A stretch of DNA of 8,031 nucleotides, taken from positions 1-8,031 of the forward strand of contig SOIA01000188.1 in NCBI GenBank assembly GCA_004378665.1, in the 5' to 3' direction. Origin of the DNA: Candidatus Aminicenantota bacterium (GTDB lineage Bacteria; Acidobacteriota; Aminicenantia; Aminicenantales; Aminicenantaceae). A model generated the notes under the pieces. The model ran no database searches, was not told the DNA's origin, and saw nothing but the letters and a program-made list of their open reading frames with translations. Both the position numbers and the translations under genes were made by a program. This document shows, piece after piece, positions 1-6,489 of the stretch (position 1 is the first letter of the stretch; each line of letters opens with the position of its first letter).

Positions 1-90
1 TTATTCAAAACATCTGTGGACGCCGTTCAAGAAACCCAGGAAGGGATAGAGGGTGTCATCTTAGGGTTAGGGCTTGACCTGGGACATTGA
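1..90 (+). CDS. Possible 3' end of a rightward gene, truncated by the window edge
   Basis: Frame 1 is open from the first base to a TGA at 88-90, giving 29 residues that start LFKTSVDAVQETQEG. The first 20 or so residues have a helical, gene-like composition and ordinary codons. The last eight or so (from about base 64) are translated from the left arm of the inverted repeat, as if the repeat had been inserted at or near the end of the gene and supplied a new stop. If real, the gene would converge on the secretin operon. I do not recognise the fragment, and a run of this length without a stop is quite possible by chance. Confidence 0.2.
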   Translation, partial: LFKTSVDAVQETQEGIEGVILGLGLDLGH

Positions 91-157
91 ATCATACGTC
101 ATGAAAGAAAAAAGCAAAAGAATATTACCTAGAATGCCCAAAGTCAAGCCCTGACCC
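64..157. repeat. Left palindromic (REP/MITE-like) element with 15-bp inverted ends
   Basis: Bases 64-78 (GGGTTAGGGCTTGAC) and 143-157 (GTCAAGCCCTGACCC) are inverted copies matching at 14 of 15 positions, separated by 64 bases. The right arm continues with one more C (158), giving the outer end GGGGTCAGGGCTTGAC when read on the minus strand. A related pair lies on the other side of the operon (7864-7943). Ends of this kind resemble the dispersed repeats mobilised by REP-associated or IS200-like Y1 transposases, but no transposase is present here. A transcript of either strand could fold it into a long-loop stem. There is no U-run after it, so it is not an ordinary intrinsic terminator. Confidence 0.7.
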
Positions 158-213
158 CATTTACGAGGATTGATTTTCTGATACTGTCTCATTTCGAAGT
201 CTGATCCTGTCAT
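67..213 (-). CDS. Possible 48-aa small membrane protein overlapping the secretin stop
   Basis: An ATG at 213-211 overlaps the secretin's TGA (212-210) as ATGA, the same coupling used elsewhere in this operon. The frame stays open for 48 codons to a TAA at 69-67. The product starts MTGSDFEMRQYQKINPR and has one hydrophobic stretch (about residues 23-40, LTLGILGNILLLFSFMTY) that could span a membrane, with basic residues before it. Against a real gene, both arms of the inverted repeat lie within the frame, encoding about residues 19-24 and the C-terminus, and no clear Shine-Dalgarno sequence precedes the ATG. I recognise no family. It is either a small accessory membrane protein or a chance open frame through a dispersed repeat; I lean towards chance. 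Confidence 0.25.
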   Translation of the reverse strand: MTGSDFEMRQYQKINPRKWGQGLTLGILGNILLLFSFMTYDSMSQVKP

Positions 214-2345
214 CTCACGATAACCCGACTCTGGCGAGCTGTGAACTCTACGCTTTCACCTGTTGGGCTGTTTGCTGAAATCTGAGTGACAGTGATAGTG
301 CATTCTCCCTTGTCCACTGGCTCGAAAACGAGCACGGCCAAGGTTCCGGTTCCTCTCAAGCCTGTTCCCATCTCGGGACTTGTAAATCCGAGGGTGCACA
401 CTCCGGAGGAATTATCGATATGCTCAAAAAAAGGAACGTTCTCGCCAAGGCGGTTGATAAATTCTCTCCGTATGACTTCTTTCAATCGGATGACTGAAGG
501 ATCATAATTGATGCTTAGAGACAGGTTGCCGACTTCCTCTTGAATCCTCAGGTTCACATTGATTCGGATGACGCGATTTTGGCGAGCTTCAAAATTAGGC
601 GGGCTCAACTGCACAAGGTTCTGGCCCCCTCTTGTCGCCGTCGCTTCTGCCTCTGCCCTGGCTCTCATCCTCTGCTCACGGATTACTTCTTCAGGCATCC
701 TCTCAGCTTTGCTTTTAGAGGGAGTGATCCCCGCCAACCCAACCCAGAGAGGCTTCATGTCTTCCTCGGTCACAGGGAGGGTGCGGATTATGCGGGGAGT
801 GATGGTCATGATCACATCTGTCTGCTGGACGGTCTTTTCCGTTCTGGAAAAAAGGCCTCCCAGAAGCGGAATGTTCATGAGCCCGATAATCCCGGTTTTG
901 ATAATCCTTTCCTCATCCTTCAATAGTCCGGCAAGAAGGTTTGTCTCGCCGTCCCTTAGCCGGATCACATTCGTCACTTCCCTGGTGGCGATAATCGGAA
1001 TACCGGCAAAACCCTCTCCACCGATGGATTTGACTTTTATTTCCAGCTCCAGCGTGACTTCTCTCTCAAAATGGATCCTGGGCGTGATCTTGACATCGAT
1101 GCCCACATCTTCGTAGGTGAAACTGGTGATAGGCTGCTGGCTGATTCCTCCGGCAGCGATAGGAGTGAAAGTCGTCCTGGGTATCGGCACTTTATCCCCG
1201 ACCATGTATGTTATCTCTTCCCCGTCCAGACCACGGAGTCGCGGCTGGGATATGATCTTGGTGTCCCCATCTGCTTGCAAAAAGCTCACAGCCGCAGCGG
1301 GAAGAGCGATTTCATAGTGTTCGGGATTTGTGAAGTCGAGATCTTGCAGGTTCATCCAGCCCTCTTCTGAGCCCTCTGGACCCATGTACCTCAACCCGAC
1401 AAGAGCCTGTTCCAGCATCACTCCCAACTCCTGGAGCCTTCCTCGTGAGACCTCCATGATTTCCAGGTCAATGGCAACCTCTCCTTTCGGTTTATCCCAG
1501 AGCCGGATAATTTTTCCCGCTAACTCCAGGACTTCCGGCGCTTCCCGAATAGTGATAGAGTTTAAATTTTTATTCACGATGAGAATCGGCTGCCTCGTTG
1601 ATGTACGGAGAATCTGCAGGAGCGCCGCACGGAGGTCTTCAACAGTGACATTGGAGAGATAAAAAGTCTTGATGGCCGTCAGTTCATACTGGGCTCTTTT
1701 CTGGGGAAGGTCGGGAGCAACGATCAGTGTCCTTTCATCGATTATCCTGTAAAAATTCTTGGAAGCCAGGCAGAGAGAATTGAAAGCCTGCTCGAAACTC
1801 ATATCCACAAGGTCGATGGAGAAAGGAATATCCCTGAACTGCTCATCGAATATGATGTTGATCCGGGCATGCTTTCCCAAAGCCTGAAATATGGAACGAA
1901 GACTGACCTCTACAGGAAACCTCAACACAATCTTCTCGTCGCCGACTCTAAGCTTGACCGGGTACTCTATCCTGATTTCCTCCGGCTTTTCCTGTTTGAC
2001 CTCACCCTCTGCAAGCCTTCGCGCTTCCTCAACCACATCCTGGCCCAACTGGCCGTAGGACAGAGCTTTTTCATACTCGGCGAGGGCTTCTTCCTTTCTT
2101 TCGTAGGAGGCATGCTCTCTCGCTTTATTGAGATGCTCATAACTCGCGGCGAGTTTTGCCCGAAGCAAAACCAGCGTGTAGACATGTTCCTTAGGATCTT
2201 GAAGGAGGGCTTGTTCATAATACCGAATCGCTTCATCCCAATCCCTGTTGATTGAGGCTTTATTCCCGAGATCGTAGCTTCGGTTGAAAGTCGCGCATCC
2301 CCAGAGGGCCAACGCCACTATTATTAAAATCGTTATCTTCCTCAC
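210..2345 (-). CDS. gspD: Outer-membrane secretin (GspD/PilQ-like) with TPR-like region and C-terminal cohesin-like domain
   Basis: This 711-aa protein should form the outer-membrane ring through which the filament or substrate passes. Residues 1-17 are a signal peptide ending in LALWGC, so Cys17 is a probable lipidation site, although Trp at -2 is unusual. Residues 22-115 look like TPR helices (DWDEAIRYYEQAL, EALAEYEKAL). An STN/N0-like domain follows at about 138-210 and a secretin N-domain at about 222-285. The secretin core is about 345-522, with VPIPR, the VGIDVKITPRI signature and a closing IMTITPRII. A charged, Ala/Arg-rich linker (about 540-573) leads to a beta-rich domain (about 585-711; LSLSINYDPSVIRL, GTLAVLVFEP) resembling cohesin folds. 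The start is GTG, overlapping the pilP stop as GTGA and preceded by AAGGAG at 7-nt spacing. It is the last certain gene of the operon. The secretin call is firm; the cohesin assignment is from motif resemblance. Confidence 0.93.
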   Translation of the reverse strand: MRKITILIIVALALWGCATFNRSYDLGNKASINRDWDEAIRYYEQALLQDPKEHVYTLVLLRAKLAASYEHLNKAREHASYERKEEALAEYEKALSYGQLGQDVVEEARRLAEGEVKQEKPEEIRIEYPVKLRVGDEKIVLRFPVEVSLRSIFQALGKHARINIIFDEQFRDIPFSIDLVDMSFEQAFNSLCLASKNFYRIIDERTLIVAPDLPQKRAQYELTAIKTFYLSNVTVEDLRAALLQILRTSTRQPILIVNKNLNSITIREAPEVLELAGKIIRLWDKPKGEVAIDLEIMEVSRGRLQELGVMLEQALVGLRYMGPEGSEEGWMNLQDLDFTNPEHYEIALPAAAVSFLQADGDTKIISQPRLRGLDGEEITYMVGDKVPIPRTTFTPIAAGGISQQPITSFTYEDVGIDVKITPRIHFEREVTLELEIKVKSIGGEGFAGIPIIATREVTNVIRLRDGETNLLAGLLKDEERIIKTGIIGLMNIPLLGGLFSRTEKTVQQTDVIMTITPRIIRTLPVTEEDMKPLWVGLAGITPSKSKAERMPEEVIREQRMRARAEAEATATRGGQNLVQLSPPNFEARQNRVIRINVNLRIQEEVGNLSLSINYDPSVIRLKEVIRREFINRLGENVPFFEHIDNSSGVCTLGFTSPEMGTGLRGTGTLAVLVFEPVDKGECTITVTQISANSPTGESVEFTARQSRVIVR

Positions 2346-2836
2346 TCTCTTTCTCCTTCTAAAGCATATTTTCTCTTCACAGAATCCGGACCGATAATCT
2401 CTATGAATGTGGGATGAATTGTTCCGACCTGAATCCCTTCGCTGATGATTTCTCCTTTTTCGACTGCAAAGGCAGCGTCTTCAAAAATTATCAAAGCCAC
2501 AATATGCCCGTCGGATCTGATATGTCCGATGTATCGAATATTCAATAGAACCTCAGAAGATTCTTCCTCAGTGGCTTCTGGGGTATCCTGCGGGTTCGGT
2601 CGAGGACTCACCGGCACGATTCTTGCCTCCTCTCCCCCTCCCCTCCGGAGACTAAAGATGTTTCTCCGAGGTGGACTCAGCTTCTGTTTCGTCTTCATCA
2701 ACAATTCTTTCCTGATAAGGCTTCCCCTCTCCTCTGCCGCTTCTTTCTTTTGGGATTTTTCCTGTCCTGCCCAGAGAGCGAGGGCGAGACTCATGAAACA
2801 TATGAAAACAGACGCCTTCTTTTGATTAAATCTCAT
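2342..2836 (-). CDS. pilP: PilP/GspC-like periplasmic protein linking the inner-membrane complex to the secretin
   Basis: This 164-aa protein has an N-terminal basic and hydrophobic segment (residues 6-23, ending LALALWAG) that is either a signal peptide or a membrane anchor. A charged, proline-containing low-complexity linker (about 25-95) follows. The C-terminal beta domain (about 96-160) has the pattern of the PilP/GspC homology region: LLNIRYIGHI, then AFAVEKGEII, then a closing strand pair. In the family this domain binds PilN/PilO on one side and secretin N-domains on the other. The one Cys near the N-terminus (Cys13) is inside the hydrophobic segment and not in a lipobox, unlike classical lipoprotein PilP. 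The ATG overlaps pilO by 11 nt, and the stop overlaps the secretin GTG by 4 nt. Its identity rests on the C-terminal domain plus position between pilO and the secretin. Confidence 0.78.
   Translation of the reverse strand: MRFNQKKASVFICFMSLALALWAGQEKSQKKEAAEERGSLIRKELLMKTKQKLSPPRRNIFSLRRGGGEEARIVPVSPRPNPQDTPEATEEESSEVLLNIRYIGHIRSDGHIVALIIFEDAAFAVEKGEIISEGIQVGTIHPTFIEIIGPDSVKRKYALEGERE
2353..2358 (-). promoter_or_regulatory. Shine-Dalgarno sequence fixing the GTG start of the secretin
   Basis: The minus strand reads AAGGAG, then 7 nt, then GTG at 2345-2343. It is the clearest ribosome-binding site in the operon and supports the non-ATG start, which otherwise rests on the GTGA overlap with the pilP stop. 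It lies inside the pilP coding sequence. Confidence 0.8.
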
Positions 2837-3386
2837 AATAGCCTGCCAGGACGATTTTTAATTCGAGCACACCGCCCGCAGCAGCGATGTCTAAGAAATC
2901 TATCTTCTCCACGATTAAAAATTTCGGGAATTCTTCGACCGATTGGATGAATTCTTTCAACGATTGGTATGTTCCTCTCACGTTGAAGCTCATACTCATC
3001 TTGCTAATTTTTTCTTTTCTGAATTCAGCATAGCTGTATTTTTTTTGGGAAGAGGGGATCCGAGCTTGACTCAAGATGCGCTGGATATCAAGCCTCATTT
3101 GTTTCACTGCATCCTTGCCGCTGTAAAAATGGCTCTTCCTCAGCTCGTCTATATCGCGATATGCCCCCTCCCAGAGACGCCATTCCTTTTCCTTTTCCTG
3201 AGTCATTCTGTTGAAATTCTGGTGTTCGCTCTGTTTGCTCTCAAGTCGGAGAAGAGCCCTGATAGAGCTCTTCTTCTGAGGGAAAGACACTAAAAGGAGG
3301 AAGAGCACAGACACCACGAGCAAAACGCCCAAAACACGGAGCCCTTTTTTCTCGTTTTCTTCTAATAAGTTAAATAGTTCTCTCAT
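2826..3386 (-). CDS. pilO: PilO-like inner-membrane alignment protein
   Basis: This 186-aa bitopic protein has a short cytoplasmic tail, one transmembrane segment (about 16-35, RVLGVLLVVSVLFLLLVSF), a coiled-coil-like charged stretch (about 45-85) and a C-terminal alpha/beta domain (about 95-186). The phrase FNVRGTYQSLKEFIQSVEEFP followed by IVEKIDFL is the ferredoxin-like-fold pattern typical of PilO and GspM. In the family it pairs with PilN to form the periplasmic frame that aligns the motor with the secretin. Its ATG lies 17 nt inside pilN and its TAA lies 11 nt inside pilP, so it is tightly coupled to both. The assignment comes from topology, the C-terminal pattern and gene order; sequence conservation in this family is low. 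Confidence 0.85.
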   Translation of the reverse strand: MRELFNLLEENEKKGLRVLGVLLVVSVLFLLLVSFPQKKSSIRALLRLESKQSEHQNFNRMTQEKEKEWRLWEGAYRDIDELRKSHFYSGKDAVKQMRLDIQRILSQARIPSSQKKYSYAEFRKEKISKMSMSFNVRGTYQSLKEFIQSVEEFPKFLIVEKIDFLDIAAAGGVLELKIVLAGYYEI

Positions 3387-3936
3387 AGCTTACGGAAATC
3401 TCCGAGATCAGTAATCCCCTGTCGTTCTGGGTTTCGCCCTCTATTCGAATATTGCTGAATTCCAGAGCGACAAGATTATCGATCAGCTTGAGCAGGTCGT
3501 TCACGCTGAGGCAGGCCACTTTTAACCTCAGGCGCAGTTTCGAATCATCTGAGAGTGATGGCGCAAGTGAAACTATATAAGAGGAGTCGGGAAGAGACTT
3601 CTCCAAATCCGCAAAAAACTCAATCCAGGAAAAACTTTTCTTGAGAATAATACTGTTCACCAAATCGACACGGCTTTTGTCTCTTTTGACCGCCTCGTTG
3701 ATTCTTAAAGTGAGCCCCTTCTCATCCCTCTGAGTATCTTTGATCAGTCTTTCGGTCTCTCTGATCGAAGCTTTTGCGTGTTGAGCCTCAGACCTGTATC
3801 GAATAAAGATCTTTCCTGCAAAAAAGGACGTGAGCAGGAGTAACACCACGAGGACTGAAAACACCAAGAAAAAAAATTTCCTGTTGCGTAACCGGTGGCT
3901 CGCTAAATTCACGTTCAAATGTCTTGAGTTTATCAT
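3370..3936 (-). CDS. pilN: PilN-like inner-membrane alignment protein
   Basis: The chosen start is the ATG at 3936-3934, which overlaps the pilM stop as ATGA and gives 188 aa. A longer frame opening at a TTG (4002) would add 22 residues lying entirely in pilM and lacks support. The N-terminus MINSRHLNVNLAS is a weak version of the PilN cytoplasmic tail (usually INLLP) that binds PilM. One transmembrane segment spans about 20-42, then a coiled coil (about 47-90), then the fimbrial-assembly domain containing SFSWIEFFADLEKSLPDSSYI and a C-terminal ferredoxin-like half. In the family it recruits PilM at the cytoplasmic face and dimerises with PilO in the periplasm. The INLLP motif is visibly degenerate (NVNLAS), in parallel with the divergent PilM next to it. 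Confidence 0.87.
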   Translation of the reverse strand: MINSRHLNVNLASHRLRNRKFFFLVFSVLVVLLLLTSFFAGKIFIRYRSEAQHAKASIRETERLIKDTQRDEKGLTLRINEAVKRDKSRVDLVNSIILKKSFSWIEFFADLEKSLPDSSYIVSLAPSLSDDSKLRLRLKVACLSVNDLLKLIDNLVALEFSNIRIEGETQNDRGLLISEISVSYERTI

Positions 3937-4868
3937 CGAATCTGTCCGATCAAAGGAGACAAGATCCTTTTTTCTCTCGAGCCAAGCTTTGCCGTCAAGC
4001 AAGATTCAATTCCTGCGACAGGAAGAGATGATCTCTCTCTTAAATGAGACAATATTCCCTCTTCTTTGGACAGGCCTACACGAACCCAGAAAGACTGGAT
4101 TTTTCTCTTCTCTCTATCTTCGACAAAATTCACGGTATTTTCCGCTTCCTTGACGATACTCTCGATCCTTCGGACCTCGGATGTTTCATCCTGACCGATA
4201 GAGAGAATGGCTTTCATGCGGTAGAGGGCGATCTCAGAATCTACGATGGCCGCCAGAGAAATCGAGTCTTCTTCGATATTTATGAGGAGTGAAGCCTTCT
4301 CCTTTTCAGTGTTCAGCAAAGAATGCAAGCCCAAGGTGGGAACTCCCACCGTCCTGATTTTCAGGTTGAGTTTACTGAAGAGTTTTTCATACTCCCGAAT
4401 GACCAAAACCCGGGCGACCGTAACAAAAATCTTGATCGAATCATTGGACTTGATGACGTCAAAAGAAAACCTGGCATCTTCGGGAAGTAAAGGAATCTGC
4501 TTTTTTATGCGGAAACGAATGATTTGCTCTCTCTCCGGGCGAGACGAAGGAAGTGAGTCGAAAGAAAACACAAACGCTCTAAGGGATAATTCTGGCAAAA
4601 GACACGCCACTTTATGGTCATGCAGATGGAGTTTCCCCAGTTCCTTCTTGATTTTTTTCTCCAGCAAAGGAGGATTTTGAATGTTTTTCTTCTCGAACGA
4701 AGGCCGAATCAGTCCCTTTTCAATAGGAAGAATAAAATGATTCGTGACCCGTTTATCTTTGGGGGAAACACGAATCCCGCTGATGTAGCGGGAAGTCAGA
4801 TGAAAGGCCGCGTGAGGAAGCGGCTGTTTTACGAAATAATTTTTGATCTTTTCGACAAAAAGGGCCAT
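3933..4868 (-). CDS. pilM: Divergent PilM-like (actin-fold) cytoplasmic scaffold protein
   Basis: This 311-aa protein has no transmembrane segment, which fits a cytoplasmic PilM rather than a membrane-anchored GspL. The ATG at 4868 starts 4 nt after the gspE stop. A TTG at 4883 in frame would add five residues but has no ribosome-binding site. PilM features include EREQIIRFRIKKQIPLLPEDARFSFDVI (about 112-139; family pattern of an amphipathic region followed by IP..PE), then a VTVARVLVIREYEKLF helix, VGVPTLGLHSLL and LLINIEEDSISLAAI. The glycine-rich phosphate loops seen in active PilM (GxDxG near the N-terminus, DIG in the second lobe) are replaced by AFHLTSR and NIEED, so ATP binding is doubtful. 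In the family PilM links the PilN tail to the ATPase and platform. The call rests on partial motifs plus position between gspE and pilN. Confidence 0.77.
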   Translation of the reverse strand: MALFVEKIKNYFVKQPLPHAAFHLTSRYISGIRVSPKDKRVTNHFILPIEKGLIRPSFEKKNIQNPPLLEKKIKKELGKLHLHDHKVACLLPELSLRAFVFSFDSLPSSRPEREQIIRFRIKKQIPLLPEDARFSFDVIKSNDSIKIFVTVARVLVIREYEKLFSKLNLKIRTVGVPTLGLHSLLNTEKEKASLLINIEEDSISLAAIVDSEIALYRMKAILSIGQDETSEVRRIESIVKEAENTVNFVEDREKRKIQSFWVRVGLSKEEGILSHLRERSSLPVAGIESCLTAKLGSREKRILSPLIGQIR

Positions 4869-4872
4869 CTTC

Positions 4873-6489
4873 TCACTCGACAAAAGTCACTTTGTTCAGC
4901 TCTTTGAGGCTGGTTATCCCTTCCAACACTTTATCCATTCCCACTTCTCTCAGGAATACCATCTTTTCGTCTTTCGCTCTCTTTTTCACTTCAGAAAGAG
5001 GTTTCCTTGCCAGGATCATCTCTCGAATTTCATCGGAAAGCTGGAGGAGCTCGGCAATAGCTGTCCGTCCTTTGTAGCCGGTGTCGTAACATTCTGAACA
5101 TCCTCTGGCTTCATAGAACACTCTTCCCCTGTATTTCTGGGGATTGAGCCCGGATTCAACCAGCTTCTTGGAGTTATATTTAACAGGAGCCTTGCACTTT
5201 GAACACAGAACCCTGACAAGTCTCTGAGCCAGTATGCAGTTCAAGGCCGATATGAAGCTGTAAGGATCAACTTTCATATGGAGGAAGCGCCCGACGACAT
5301 CGAAGACATTATTGGCATGGACTGTGGTGAAAACAAGGTGCCCAGTCAAGGCAGACTGAATGGCGATCTGGGCAGTCTCCGGGTCCCTGATCTCTCCGAC
5401 CATTATCTTATCCGGATCATGCCTCAATATTGACCTCAGACCTCGGGCAAAGGTGAGCCCTTTTTTTTCGTTCACGGGAATCTGTGTGATTCCTTCAATT
5501 TGATATTCAACAGGGTCTTCAATCGTGATGATTTTATCTTCGATGGATAAAATTTCCGTCAGGGCCGCGTACAGAGTGGTCGTTTTCCCGCTTCCCGTCG
5601 GGCCGGTCACGAGTACCATCCCGTACGGTTGGGTGATGTACCTGTTGAAATTTTCGAGGACCTCATCGGAAAAACCGAGAAGATCCAGCCTGAGTTCGGA
5701 TATGGCTTCGGTGATCATCTCCTTGTCGAGAATCCGGATGACCGCATTCTCACCGTAGATGCTGGGCATGATGGAGATCCGAAAATCGATGGTTTTGTCT
5801 TTGATCTTCAACCTGAATCTTCCATCCTGCGGCACCCTTCGTTCTGCGATGTCCAGGTCAGACATGACCTTGATCCTGGAAATGATGGAGGATTGGAATT
5901 TCTTATCAACCGGCTCCATGGCCTCGCTCAAAACGCCATCGACACGGTATTTGACGATCATTCCTTCTTCCCTCGATTCGAGATGGATATCGCTGGCTCT
6001 TTTCTGAACGGCTGTGAAAATCACTGAGTTCACCAGCTTAATGATGGAGCCATCCTTATCGGCCAGCGTTTCCACAGAGATGATCTCTTCCTCTTCCCCG
6101 CTTTCCTTCTCGACCACCTGCATGATGAATCCCTCTGTGGCGTCTCTGAGGACCTGCTGGGCTGTCTCGCTTTTGCGCAAAGCCTCATGGATGGCTCTTT
6201 TGATCGTCGCATAAACTTCAACCTCCATTCCCAAGTGAGATTCTATGGCATCTATAGTCGCAATATCAGAAGGATCAGCTATGGCGATCTTGACGGTGTT
6301 TTCATTTTTCTCAAAAGGAATAAAATTCGACCTGTGGAGAAAGTCCGCTGGAAAAGACTGAACAAGCTCCCGGTCTATTGGGCTGGAGGAAAGATCAATG
6401 TACGGGACATTATACCGTTTCGCGAGTTGTTTGGTTTTTTCTTCCTCCGAAATATTGATTTTTGGAGAATCTTTGTTTGTTTTTTTCAT
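4873..6489 (-). CDS. gspE: Type II secretion / type IV pilus assembly ATPase (GspE/PilB)
   Basis: This 538-aa hexameric motor powers filament assembly from the cytoplasmic face. An N-terminal MshEN/T2SSE_N-like domain (about 15-125) is followed by the N2 domain with RASDIHLE (164-171) and RRVPQDGRFRL. The core has Walker A GPTGSGKTT (296-304), Asp box TIEDPVEYQ (322-330), Walker B MVGEIRDPETA (363-373) and His box TGHLVFTTVHAN (382-393). Cys429, Cys432, Cys464 and Cys467 form the tetracysteine zinc site (CX2C-X31-CX2C) typical of assembly ATPases and absent from PilT retraction ATPases. Length is normal and all catalytic residues are present. Its ATG shares one base with the gspF stop (TAATG). 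T2SS versus pilus use cannot be decided from this protein; an MshE-type role is also possible. Confidence 0.97.
   Translation of the reverse strand: MKKTNKDSPKINISEEEKTKQLAKRYNVPYIDLSSSPIDRELVQSFPADFLHRSNFIPFEKNENTVKIAIADPSDIATIDAIESHLGMEVEVYATIKRAIHEALRKSETAQQVLRDATEGFIMQVVEKESGEEEEIISVETLADKDGSIIKLVNSVIFTAVQKRASDIHLESREEGMIVKYRVDGVLSEAMEPVDKKFQSSIISRIKVMSDLDIAERRVPQDGRFRLKIKDKTIDFRISIMPSIYGENAVIRILDKEMITEAISELRLDLLGFSDEVLENFNRYITQPYGMVLVTGPTGSGKTTTLYAALTEILSIEDKIITIEDPVEYQIEGITQIPVNEKKGLTFARGLRSILRHDPDKIMVGEIRDPETAQIAIQSALTGHLVFTTVHANNVFDVVGRFLHMKVDPYSFISALNCILAQRLVRVLCSKCKAPVKYNSKKLVESGLNPQKYRGRVFYEARGCSECYDTGYKGRTAIAELLQLSDEIREMILARKPLSEVKKRAKDEKMVFLREVGMDKVLEGITSLKELNKVTFVE

Noticed and set aside
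559..1116. 185-codon plus-strand open frame and many other plus-strand frames across the operon
   Set aside because: They lie antisense to genes with clear family motifs and show no recognisable domains; they are codon-bias shadows.
3934..4002. TTG-initiated N-terminal extension of PilN by 22 residues
   Set aside because: It overlaps pilM by 70 nt, uses a rare start and lacks a ribosome-binding site. The internal ATG at 3936 gives the usual ATGA junction and a PilN-like N-terminus.
4869..4883. TTG-initiated five-residue extension of PilM
   Set aside because: It has no Shine-Dalgarno sequence, and the ATG at 4868 sits 4 nt after the gspE stop.
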